The position numbers were made by a program, and so were the translations under genes. Source: DASWJS01 sp036397035 (GTDB taxonomy: Bacteria > Actinomycetota > AC-67). From it: a stretch of 49,409 nt of DNA. The notes under the pieces were generated by a model. That model was not told the origin of the DNA, did not search any database, and saw nothing but the letters and a program-made list of their open reading frames with translations. Location: positions 1 through 49,409 of the forward strand of contig DASWJS010000038.1 in NCBI GenBank assembly GCA_036397035.1, given 5' to 3'. Shown piece after piece: positions 39,578 to 46,738 of the stretch. Every line of letters starts with the position of its first letter. Position 1 is the first letter of the stretch.

Positions 39578-41211
39578 TCGGCGGCCATCACGTAGCGATG
39601 CGTCGCCTGCCCGCCGCGGTGCAGCTCGACCGTCACCGGTGCGAGCGCCGCCGACAGCGCGCCTTCGACCGCGCGCCGCTCGGCCGCGCCGGCGTCGCGC
39701 CCCGCGAGGACGGTCACGACCGCGTTCCCCGGTCGAACCAATTCCTTCGCGACCTCGGTCGCGGCCTCGACCGGGTTGTCGCCGGTGTAGACGAGCAAGC
39801 CCTCAGCGAAACCGAGCATCTGACCCGGGGCGACCGGCCCCTCCATGGTTTCGACCGGCGCGCGAGCTTGCACGACCAGGCCCGACCGCACGCGGCCCAG
39901 CACCTCCGTCATGTCCTCGATCCGCTCTCCGAGCGGGCGGGCGGTCGCGCCCGCGATTGCGGCCGCGAGCCCGCTCGCCTGGTCGGTCGTGCGCACGACG
40001 CGCAATCGTCCGTTGCCGCCGCCCGCCGCCGCGACCGCCGCCGCGAAGACCTCCTCGTCGTTGGGGAGCACGATGAGGTGGGCGCCCGGGATCGCGGCGA
40101 GTTGGGACGCCAGCTCGCCGGCGCCGACCGAGCGCAGGACGGGCACCTCGATCGCCACCGCGCCCAAGTCGGTGAACAGCTTGGCGATGCCGCCGGCGTC
40201 GACGACCGCAACGATCCGCACGTCCTCGCTTCCGGTCGCTCGCGCTCCGCGCTCGCCGGGCACGGGCTGGTCCGCGAGCGGTCGGGGCATCCGGACCCGG
40301 GGAGCCGCCGGCGTCTCGGAGCCGCCGAGGACGATCGACTCCTCGCTGCGCTCGGTCACGTCGCCGACCGCCTCCCCCATCGCAACGGCGCGATCGGGTT
40401 CGTGCGTGTGCAGGTGCACGCGCCATCGATCGCCGCCGCCGGAGACGGCGACCGACGTTCCGATCGTCCCGAGGAGCTGCCGCAGCGCCGGAATGCGGTC
40501 GGCGGGCGCGGACACCGTGAACTGCACCTCCACCCCGGCGTCGTCGTCCGGCTCGGGATCCGCGGCGGTCGCGGCGGCCTCCGCCGCCGGCCACGGGACC
40601 GGCTCGACGGTCGCGCCCGCGGCGGCCGCCAGGGCCTCGAGGAACAGCACCAAGCCCATCCCGCCCGCGTCGATCACGCCGGCCCGCCCGAGGACGGGAT
40701 TCTCTTGCGGCGTGTGCGCGAGCGCGGCGCGGGCCGCGCCGAGCGCGCGGGTGAGCTGCTCGTCCGGCGCGACGTCCCCGGCAGATGCCGTCGCCCCCGC
40801 CGCCGCGTCGGCGACGGTCAGGATCGTGCCGGGCGCCGGCTCGGCGACCGCGGCCCGGGCTTCGACGGCCGATGCGGTCATCGCGCGCCCGAGCGCCGGC
40901 GCGCCGATCGGCCCGTCGGCGACCGCGACGGCCAGCGCGTGGACGATCTGCGCGGTGATGACACCCGAGTTGCCGCGCGCTCCCTTCAGCGTGCCCTCGA
41001 TCAGCGCGGCGGCGATCGCATGGTCGCCGTCCCCCGCCGACTCCAGCGCAGCGACGGCCGCCTCGAAGGTCATGACGAGGTTGGACCCGGTGTCCGCGTC
41101 GGCCACCGGGAAGACGTTCGCGGCGTCGATCTGCTCGCGCTGAGCCCGGAGACTCGCCAGGCATTGCCGGACGGCTGCCGCGAGATCGACTGCGCTGAGC
41201 TGCCGGGCCAC
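39574..41211 (-). CDS. DAK/FakA-like kinase domain protein
   Basis: A 545-aa protein of the DegV-partner fatty-acid kinase (FakA) family. The N-terminal DhaL kinase domain shows NVFPVADADTGSNLVMTFEAA, GARGNSGVITAQIV and IDAGGMGLVLFLEAL. A middle domain (VQFTVSAPADRIPALRQLLGTIG) and a C-terminal domain (PGQMLGFAEGLLVYTGDNPVEAATEVAKELV) complete the usual three. FakA phosphorylates fatty acids carried by FakB; no FakB (DegV) is in the window. GTG 41211 follows TAGGAT by 6 nt, a leaderless pattern. Divergent from rpmB and co-transcribed with recG. Confidence 0.85.
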   Translation of the reverse strand: MARQLSAVDLAAAVRQCLASLRAQREQIDAANVFPVADADTGSNLVMTFEAAVAALESAGDGDHAIAAALIEGTLKGARGNSGVITAQIVHALAVAVADGPIGAPALGRAMTASAVEARAAVAEPAPGTILTVADAAAGATASAGDVAPDEQLTRALGAARAALAHTPQENPVLGRAGVIDAGGMGLVLFLEALAAAAGATVEPVPWPAAEAAATAADPEPDDDAGVEVQFTVSAPADRIPALRQLLGTIGTSVAVSGGGDRWRVHLHTHEPDRAVAMGEAVGDVTERSEESIVLGGSETPAAPRVRMPRPLADQPVPGERGARATGSEDVRIVAVVDAGGIAKLFTDLGAVAIEVPVLRSVGAGELASQLAAIPGAHLIVLPNDEEVFAAAVAAAGGGNGRLRVVRTTDQASGLAAAIAGATARPLGERIEDMTEVLGRVRSGLVVQARAPVETMEGPVAPGQMLGFAEGLLVYTGDNPVEAATEVAKELVRPGNAVVTVLAGRDAGAAERRAVEGALSAALAPVTVELHRGGQATHRYVMAAE

Positions 41212-41217
41212 GGGCGT

Positions 41218-41223
41218 ATCCTA
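41218..41223 (-). promoter_or_regulatory. -10 box of the FakA-like gene (leaderless type)
   Basis: TAGGAT on the minus strand, 6 nt before the GTG start. It is back to back with the rpmB promoter within a 72-nt divergent gap. Confidence 0.5.
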
Positions 41224-41245
41224 CCGAGGCGCCGGAGCGGATCTG

Positions 41246-41274
41246 TTGATGGCCCGCGGGGCCCCTGCTACCAT
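41246..41274 (+). promoter_or_regulatory. Promoter of rpmB
   Basis: -35 TTGATG (41246-41251), 17-bp spacer, -10 TACCAT (41269-41274). The ATG lies 9 nt after the box with no Shine-Dalgarno sequence, so the mRNA is nearly leaderless. Confidence 0.65.
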
Positions 41275-41283
41275 CCGCCCGCT

Positions 41284-41475
41284 ATGGCATCGGTGTGCGA
41301 CATCTGCGGACGGAAGCCGAGCTTCGGCAAGCAGGTTTCCCATTCGCACCGCCGCTCGTCCCGGCGGTGGAACCCGAACGTCCAGCGCGTCCGGGCGCTG
41401 ATCAACGGGCATCCCAAGCGGATGGACGTCTGCACGCGGTGCATCAAGGCGGGCAAGATCCAGCGCGCGATCTGA
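41284..41475 (+). CDS. rpmB: 50S ribosomal protein L28
   Basis: L28, 63 aa: SVCDICGRKPSFGKQVSHSHRRSSRRWNPNVQRVRALINGHPKRMDVCTRCIKAGKIQRAI. The two CxxC pairs (CDIC, CTRC) form the zinc site of the C+ type. ATG 41284 is firm. Divergence from the DAK-recG block is common to many bacteria. Confidence 0.97.
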   Translation: MASVCDICGRKPSFGKQVSHSHRRSSRRWNPNVQRVRALINGHPKRMDVCTRCIKAGKIQRAI

Positions 41476-41485
41476 CGCGCCCCGC

Positions 41486-41863
41486 TCAGACCAGCGAGAT
41501 CCTCCGGGCCCTCCCCAGCGCAGACTCGACCGCGAGGTCGAGCTCGTCGGGGTCGAACGGCTTGGGAATGAACCCGGAGGCGCCGAGCGCCTTCACCTCG
41601 TCCAGCACGTCGGCCGCTTCGTAGCCGGTCATCACCAGCACCGGCGTCGGCCCGCGATACCGAAGCTGCCGGAGCGTCCACGCGCCGCTCTTGCCGTGGA
41701 GCCCGAGGTCGAGCAGAACGAGGTCGGGCCCCGTCTCGTCGTAGATGCTCACTGCGGATTGGGCATCGCCGGCCTCGGCTACCGCGTGGCCGTCCAGCTC
41801 GAACTTCAGACGCAACATCGACCGTATGGACGGGTCGTCGTCGACGATCAGAATGCGTGCCAC
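41486..41863 (-). CDS. Stand-alone response regulator receiver
   Basis: A 125-aa receiver domain without an output domain, starting at GTG 41863 with GGAG upstream. Conserved residues are the acidic pocket D8-D10, phospho-acceptor D52 (LVLLDLG), T79 and K101 (PKPF). It can act by protein-protein contact or as a phosphate relay; no histidine kinase lies beside it. The 3' end converges on rpmB with 10 nt between. Confidence 0.92.
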   Translation of the reverse strand: MARILIVDDDPSIRSMLRLKFELDGHAVAEAGDAQSAVSIYDETGPDLVLLDLGLHGKSGAWTLRQLRYRGPTPVLVMTGYEAADVLDEVKALGASGFIPKPFDPDELDLAVESALGRARRISLV

Positions 41864-41941
41864 CGCTCACTCCCCCTTTCACCCCTAGGTTTCGGGTGTT
41901 TGCGGAACGCGCTTCATAGCCCGCAGGGTGCAAAGAACCGT

Positions 41942-41964
41942 GGGAGAACGGGGCATCCTCTCCC
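41942..41964 (-). terminator. Second hairpin after thiD
   Basis: GGGAGA...TCTCCC arms around an 11-nt loop, in the 139-nt gap between thiD and the response regulator. It may be part of the same terminator as 41985-41998. Confidence 0.35.
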
Positions 41965-41984
41965 GCCCGAGCCCCAGCCGCGCC

Positions 41985-41998
41985 GGGACCGCGGTCCC
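41985..41998 (-). terminator. Palindrome after thiD
   Basis: The perfect 14-nt palindrome GGGACCGCGGTCCC begins 5 nt after the thiD stop. It can act as a terminator hairpin, although without a T-tract. Confidence 0.4.
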
Positions 41999-42002
41999 AG
42001 AC

Positions 42003-42818
42003 TCAAAAGTGCCGCAGGCCAGCCGGGTTGGTGACGCCGCTCCCGGCGCGGGTGCGAAGCGCCTGCTCCAGACCTTGACGCACGATCGCACGGGCCCTCG
42101 TCACCCCGGCTCGCAGGTCCTCACCCGTCGCCAGCGCGGCGGCGATCGCAGCCGAGAGCACGCAGCCGGTTCCGCGCGCTCCGGGTCCGAGTCGTGGCGC
42201 GTCGTACTGCCGGACGCCGGCCTCGTCGGCGAGGACGTCGGTGATCGTGGCGCCGTCGAGATGACCTCCGGTCACCAGGGCCGCGCCGGCGCCCGCCGCG
42301 CGCAGTCGCGCGGCCGCTTCGGTCATCTCCGCGACGCTCGCCACGTCGATCCCCGCCAGGCGCCCGGCCTCCTCCGTGTTCGGGGTCACCAGGGTGGCGA
42401 GCGGCAGCAGGTGCTCGGCCAGCGCGGCGGGCACGTCCTCGTCCGCCAGCGGGAACCCCGACGAGGTCGCAAGGACCGGGTCCAGGACGAGCGGCGCTCG
42501 GCTTCCGGCGAGCGCCGCGGACACCGCGCGGACGTGCGCCGCCGTCGGGAGCATGCCGGTCTTCACGGCCGCGACGTCCATCGAGCCGAACGCGGCCGCG
42601 ATCTGCTCGGCGAGCACGGCCGGAGCGACGGATTCCCACGACACCCGCGCCGGCGTCTGCACGGTCACCGCGCTGACTGCGACCATGCCGAACACGCCGA
42701 GCGCGTGGAACGTCGCCAGGTCCTGCGCGATGCCCGCAGCGCCCGAGGGGTCCGACCCGGCGATCGTCAGCACCGCGACCGGCTCTCCGCCGCGCGCGCC
42801 GGCCGCAGGAGCAATCAC
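42003..42818 (-). CDS. thiD: Hydroxymethylpyrimidine/phosphomethylpyrimidine kinase
   Basis: ThiD, 271 aa, phosphorylates HMP and HMP-P for thiamine synthesis. Motifs: AVLTIAGSDPSGAAGIAQDL, SAVTVQTPARV, TPNTEEAGRLAG and GPGARGTGCVLSAAIAAALATG. The start GTG at 42818 overlaps the thiL stop by 4 nt, so the two are coupled. thiC, thiG and thiE are not in the window and no TPP riboswitch is visible upstream. Confidence 0.93.
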   Translation of the reverse strand: MIAPAAGARGGEPVAVLTIAGSDPSGAAGIAQDLATFHALGVFGMVAVSAVTVQTPARVSWESVAPAVLAEQIAAAFGSMDVAAVKTGMLPTAAHVRAVSAALAGSRAPLVLDPVLATSSGFPLADEDVPAALAEHLLPLATLVTPNTEEAGRLAGIDVASVAEMTEAAARLRAAGAGAALVTGGHLDGATITDVLADEAGVRQYDAPRLGPGARGTGCVLSAAIAAALATGEDLRAGVTRARAIVRQGLEQALRTRAGSGVTNPAGLRHF

Positions 42819-43765
42819 GCGAAGTGGTCCCAGCCTTCGGGCTCGGCGGGCGAGCCGTCCACGCGCAGGCCCGGCTGCTCGGTGAAGGTCCCGACGCGCG
42901 TGAGCGGCGTCGGCGCGATCGCGCCGGCAAGCTCCTCGACGCGCCCGGGCGGCAACGCGATCGCAAGCTCGTAGTCGTCGCCGGTGCCGAGCCGGGGCAG
43001 CAACGCGCGCGCCTCCGCAACGCCCGGCGCGAGCGGGATCGCCCCGCCGTCGACGTCGAGCCCCACGCCGGAGGCGGCACAGAGGTGGCCGGCGTCGGCC
43101 AGGAGCCCGTCGGAGAGGTCGATCATGGCGCGCGCGCCCGTGGCGGCCGCGGCTCCGCCCTCGCGGACCCGCGCGCGCCCGTGGCGGTGCGCGCGCAGCA
43201 GCCCCGGGAAGCGCTCGAGCAGCTCGCGCGCCTCCGTCGTGTTCGCGCGCCACAGGCCGAGCCCCGCCGCCGCGGCGCCCAGCTCGCCGGTCACGCACAA
43301 CGCGTCGCCCGGACGAGCGCCCGCGCGGGTGACGATCCGCTCGCCCGGCTCGCCCAGCAACGCGATCGAGATGACGACCTGCGGAGCGGCGACGGTGTCG
43401 CCGCCGACGATGCCGACGTCCAGCTCGCGCGCCGCTTCCCCGAGCCCTTCGGCGAGCTGCTCGGCCGCCTCGCCGGCATCGGGAACGCCGGCCGCAACGA
43501 CGGCGTAGCGCGGGACGCCCCCCATGGCGGCGACGTCCGAGGCGTTGACCATGAGCGCCTTGTAGCCCACGTCGGCGGGAGAGGACAGCGCGAGGTCGAA
43601 GTGACGGCCCTCGACCAGCATGTCGGTGGTGACGAGCATTCGCGCCGCGCCGGTCACGACGGCCGCGTCGTCGCCGGGGCCGACCAAGACGCCCGAGCCC
43701 GAAGGCACGTGCGCCAGCAGTCGCTCGATGAGGGCGAACTCGCCGCCGGGCCGCACGGTCCTCAC
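42815..43765 (-). CDS. thiL: Thiamine-monophosphate kinase
   Basis: ThiL, 316 aa, makes thiamine diphosphate. Motifs: VGPGDDAAVV, LVTTDMLVEGRHFDL, VGYKALMVNASDVAAMGG, DVGIVGGDTVAA and DLSDGLLADAGHL. The start is GTG 43765, since typical ThiL begins about 15 residues before the ALIERLL motif. A GTG at 43756 and one at 43804 are alternatives. No strong Shine-Dalgarno sequence separates the candidates. Confidence 0.93.
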   Translation of the reverse strand: MRTVRPGGEFALIERLLAHVPSGSGVLVGPGDDAAVVTGAARMLVTTDMLVEGRHFDLALSSPADVGYKALMVNASDVAAMGGVPRYAVVAAGVPDAGEAAEQLAEGLGEAARELDVGIVGGDTVAAPQVVISIALLGEPGERIVTRAGARPGDALCVTGELGAAAAGLGLWRANTTEARELLERFPGLLRAHRHGRARVREGGAAAATGARAMIDLSDGLLADAGHLCAASGVGLDVDGGAIPLAPGVAEARALLPRLGTGDDYELAIALPPGRVEELAGAIAPTPLTRVGTFTEQPGLRVDGSPAEPEGWDHFA

Positions 43766-43816
43766 GCTTCGCCAGGCTAGCCGGGCCCGCGGGATCACGC
43801 GCACGGCGCCGCGGAC

Positions 43817-43845
43817 TTGTCTGCGCGCACCCGGGCAGGCAGGAT
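43817..43845 (+). promoter_or_regulatory. Promoter of dodecin gene
   Basis: -35 TTGTCT (43817-43822), 17-bp spacer, -10 CAGGAT (43840-43845). It faces away from thiL. Confidence 0.5.
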
Positions 43846-43890
43846 ACGGCCCGCGCCCGCGACCCCTATGGGCGCCGGAGGGACGTGTCG

Positions 43891-44103
43891 ATGGCCGTTT
43901 TCAACACGATCGAGCTGGAGGGTGTCTCGACCGAGTCGTGGGGCGACGCGGCGCGGGAAGCCCTGCGCGAAGCCGCGAAAACCATCCGCAACATCACCAA
44001 GATGGACGTCATCGACACGACCTGCACCATCGACGGCCAGGCCATCACCGAGTATCGGACCTCGGTTCGCCTCTACTTCGAGGTCGAGCGCTCCCGCGTC
44101 TAG
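43891..44103 (+). CDS. Dodecin-family small protein
   Basis: A 70-aa dodecin: AVFNTIELEGVSTESWGDAAREALREAAKTIRNITKMDVIDTTCTIDGQAITEYRTSVRLYFEVE. Dodecins form hollow 12-mers that bind flavin or related ligands. It fits the group starting MAVxxxIELxGxSxxSWExA. The Trp that stacks on flavin in halophile and mycobacterial members is absent; the matching segment is TKMDVID. ATG 43891 is preferred over GTG 43885 because GGAGG lies 9 nt upstream. Confidence 0.9.
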   Translation: MAVFNTIELEGVSTESWGDAAREALREAAKTIRNITKMDVIDTTCTIDGQAITEYRTSVRLYFEVERSRV

Positions 44104-44123
44104 AACGGCCGCAGGCCCCTGTT

Positions 44124-44152
44124 TTGGTCCCGCCACCCGCTCGGGCTATCAT
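44124..44152 (+). promoter_or_regulatory. Promoter of pckA
   Basis: -35 TTGGTC (44124-44129), 17-bp spacer, -10 TATCAT (44147-44152). The start is predicted near 44158-44160, inside the palindrome described next. Confidence 0.55.
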
Positions 44153-44167
44153 GTGAACGCATTCACA
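44152..44167 (+). promoter_or_regulatory. Palindromic operator at pckA, CRP-like
   Basis: TGTGAACGCATTCACA has perfect 6-bp arms (TGTGAA/TTCACA) and fits the CRP/GlxR consensus TGTGA-N6-TCACA exactly. It begins with the last base of the -10 box and covers the predicted +1, 20 nt before the GTG. Such a position suits repression. No regulator gene is in the window; other palindrome-binding families are not excluded. Confidence 0.65.
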
Positions 44168-44187
44168 AGGCTCGTGAGGGGGTATCG

Positions 44188-45753
44188 GTGACCAACAAGC
44201 TCGAGGGACCCAACTACGTGCTCGAGGCGAACTCGTTCCTCGTCGATCCCTCCCAGGACGAGCTGATCGAGTTGACGGCGAAGATGCCCAACGCTCGCTG
44301 GACCGCGTACGACAACCTCAACGTCACCACCCGGGTCGACTCGCGCAGTGCCGGTTCGACCTTCGTCGTCGCCGACGACCCGGCCCTGCACGACGGCCAC
44401 AAGACCATCGATCGCGCCGAGTACGCGCGCGTCGCCGAGATGCAAGAGGCCTACATCCGCGACCAAGACATGGTCGTGATCAACGGCTTCATCGGCAACG
44501 ACCCCGAGTTCCGCGTGCCAGCGCGGCTCGTCATCGAAGCCGCCAACGCCAACGTCGCCGGCAGCCAGGACCTGCTCTACTTCAAGGGCGAGCCGGGCGA
44601 ATTCACCGAGCCGCAGGTGACGGTGATCTACACGCCGAACCTTCCGGCGCCCGGCTACCCCAACGACCGGCTCATCACGGTCGACCTGGAGAACAACATC
44701 ACGCGGGTGCTCAACTCCGACTACTTCGGCGAGTCGAAGAAGGGCGGGCTGCGGATGTGGAACAAGATCGTGCTGGACCGCGGGGGGCTCGCGCTGCACG
44801 CCGGCTGCAAGTCGATCCCGACCGGGGACGGCGAGAAGACGTTCCTCATCATCGGCCTGTCGGGAACGGGCAAGACCACGACGACGTTCACCCGGCAGAA
44901 CGACTCCAAGCCCGTGCAGGACGACTTCATCGCGCTCATGCCCGGCGGCAAGGTCTACGGGACCGAGAACGGCTGCTTCGCCAAGACCTACGCGCTGTCC
45001 GAGGAATACGAGCCCACGATCTACGGCGCGGTCGTCTCCCCCGGCGCGTACCTGGAGAACGTCAGCCAGGCCGAGGAGCGCGGCGAGGTCGACTTCTTCG
45101 ACGAGCGCTTCACGCAGAACGGACGCGCGGTCTTCGCAATGGAAAAGCTCGGCTGGTTCAAGGACCCCCGCGAGGTGGGCGCCGTCGAGAACCTGCTCAT
45201 CCTGAACCGCAACACGACCCTCATCCCCGCCGTCGCGAAGCTCCCCGTCGAGGCCGCGGCCGCCTACTTCATGCTCGGCGAGACGCAGGGGACGGCCGCC
45301 GGCGGCAAGGACGAGGCCGGCAAGGCGCTGCGCGTGCCGGGCACGAACCCGTTCTTCCCGCTCCCCCACGCCGTGCAGGGCAACCGGTTCCTCGAGCTGC
45401 TGAAGAGCGCGCCGATGAACATCTACTTGATGAACACCGGCTGGATCGGCGGCGACGCCGCGGCCGAGCAGCAGGGGGTCGCGAAGAAGGTCAAGATCCC
45501 GACCTCCTCAGCCGTGGTCAAGGCGATCGCCGACGGCTCGATCACGTGGGAGGAGGACCCGGACTTCGGCTACCAGGTCGCGACCGCGGTTCCGGGAATC
45601 GACGATCCGGAGTTCCTGCGTCCGCGCCTGCTCTACGAACGCCAGGGGCGCCTGGAGGAGTACGCGACGACCGTCGCGCGGCTGAAGGAAGAACGAGCCG
45701 CGTTCCTGGCGGGCTTCGGCGGACTCGATTCGGAGATCCTGGCCGCGATCTGA
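44188..45753 (+). CDS. pckA: Phosphoenolpyruvate carboxykinase (ATP)
   Basis: An ATP-type PEP carboxykinase, 521 aa, that converts oxaloacetate to PEP and starts gluconeogenesis. The P-loop GLSGTGKTTTTF lies at about residues 222-233. The oxaloacetate/metal segments LHAGCKSIPTGDGEKTFL and NGCFAKTYALSEEYEPTIYGA are also present, as are the C-terminal NTGWIGG and family loop regions. GTG 44188 has GAGGGGGT upstream. Most well-known Actinobacteria carry the GTP-type enzyme instead. Downstream is the lower-GC accessory stretch. Confidence 0.95.
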   Translation: MTNKLEGPNYVLEANSFLVDPSQDELIELTAKMPNARWTAYDNLNVTTRVDSRSAGSTFVVADDPALHDGHKTIDRAEYARVAEMQEAYIRDQDMVVINGFIGNDPEFRVPARLVIEAANANVAGSQDLLYFKGEPGEFTEPQVTVIYTPNLPAPGYPNDRLITVDLENNITRVLNSDYFGESKKGGLRMWNKIVLDRGGLALHAGCKSIPTGDGEKTFLIIGLSGTGKTTTTFTRQNDSKPVQDDFIALMPGGKVYGTENGCFAKTYALSEEYEPTIYGAVVSPGAYLENVSQAEERGEVDFFDERFTQNGRAVFAMEKLGWFKDPREVGAVENLLILNRNTTLIPAVAKLPVEAAAAYFMLGETQGTAAGGKDEAGKALRVPGTNPFFPLPHAVQGNRFLELLKSAPMNIYLMNTGWIGGDAAAEQQGVAKKVKIPTSSAVVKAIADGSITWEEDPDFGYQVATAVPGIDDPEFLRPRLLYERQGRLEEYATTVARLKEERAAFLAGFGGLDSEILAAI

Positions 45754-45803
45754 GAGCAAGCAGCCCGGGTCGCCCAGGCGGACGGCCCCATTGTTCGGCT
45801 CGA

Positions 45804-46194
45804 TCAGCGAGGCTCAGCTTCGGACCGCTCAGGGACCTCGACGCCGACGTAGATCTTGGGGTTTTCCGTCGCTCCCCTTGCGGTACATCTGGAAGATTAT
45901 CTTCGCCCGTTGAGTAAGCGTCTGTCGGGCGGCGAGTGATTAGCCCCACTCCACGGTTGCCGACCTTTCGAAGGGTTTCGCCAGAGTAGGAACTGGGTCT
46001 CGCGGGCTACGACCACGGGAACCGCTTGACGGCTTCGTCGTCAGGCACTCCTGGGCTGTATTCCGGTTAGAACTCGCCTTGAACGCCACGGCGCTTGAGC
46101 GGCTCCGACCTATCAGACACGGTTGCAGGCGCCCATCTGCTGCATCGACGAAGGTGTCGCCGTTCGCGTCTTCGTCTTGAGGACCGACTGCCAC
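45804..46194 (-). pseudogene. Decayed or marginal small ORF after the secreted gene
   Basis: In the 459-nt gap between pckA and the secreted protein, a GTG at 46194 (GGAG 4 nt upstream) opens an 84-codon frame to TAA at 45940-45942. It starts MAVGPQDEDANGDTFVDAADG, which resembles an EF-hand/dockerin calcium loop (D-x-N-x-D). After the TAA the same frame runs on (AKIIFQMYRKGSDG). A shifted frame then reads ENPKIYVGVEVPERSEAEPR to a stop at 45804-45806. This looks like a broken gene, though chance is possible. The rest of the gap shows no promoter or hairpin that I trust. Confidence 0.25.
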
Positions 46195-46212
46195 GACACT
46201 CCGACTCGCAGG

Positions 46213-46704
46213 TCAGATGGGAACGGATTCCAACTCGAATCGCCAGCCGCCAAGCTCGGGACCGATCACCTCGAAGGTCACGATGCCGGGCTCCGGGACC
46301 GGAGAGAATCGCTCCCATGATTGATCAAGGACGATTTCGTCCGGCCGGCACCCCATTCCCCCGGCGCCGTGCCCCCCACCGCGGACCGTCTCCCACCATT
46401 CCCACTGGATCTGCCCGTAGCATCGACCTGCGACACCAGCGCCCGGGATCCAGCCCGGCAACACCTTCAGGCGCAACTTCCCAGGGGCTACCTCAATCGT
46501 CCCGCTGCACGATTTGACCTCCGGCGCGATCCCCTCACATACGGCGGAACTCGGAAGGGGAGGGTCGGCCGAGGCCGTCGCCCCGAAGAGATCCAAGAGC
46601 GCGACGACGGCGACCGCAGCAGCCAGCAGTCTGCGTCTCGGCGACCCGGGGCGAGATGGTCGTTCGCGGGATTCCATGGGGCTCCTGCTTCGACGGCTAT
46701 CCAT
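46213..46704 (-). CDS. Small secreted protein of unknown function
   Basis: A 163-aa exported protein: a basic start (MDSRRSRSPMESRERPSRPGSPRRR), a hydrophobic core (LLAAAVAVVALLDLFGATASA) and a mature part of about 110 residues. The mature part begins DPPLPSSAVCEGIAPEVKSCSGTIEVAPGKLRLKV and is rich in strands, Gly and Trp, with four Cys. ATG 46704 has AGGAG 5 nt upstream; the ATG 9 codons later is an alternative. It lies 34 nt downstream of the large secreted protein, so the two probably form an operon. I recognise no family. Confidence 0.65.
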   Translation of the reverse strand: MDSRRSRSPMESRERPSRPGSPRRRLLAAAVAVVALLDLFGATASADPPLPSSAVCEGIAPEVKSCSGTIEVAPGKLRLKVLPGWIPGAGVAGRCYGQIQWEWWETVRGGGHGAGGMGCRPDEIVLDQSWERFSPVPEPGIVTFEVIGPELGGWRFELESVPI

Positions 46705-46738
46705 CGTTCTCCTTCCTCGTGCGCATGGCCACCCAGGC

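Noticed and set aside
39598..41475. A 625-codon plus-strand ORF that ends in the rpmB frame
   Set aside because: Only the last 63 codons (41284-41475) are real L28; the rest is antisense to the FakA-like gene and lies before a good rpmB promoter.
42818..43890. TPP riboswitch for thiL-thiD
   Set aside because: No CUGAGA or ACCUGA-like core is visible upstream of thiL; the divergent gap is short and holds the dodecin promoter.
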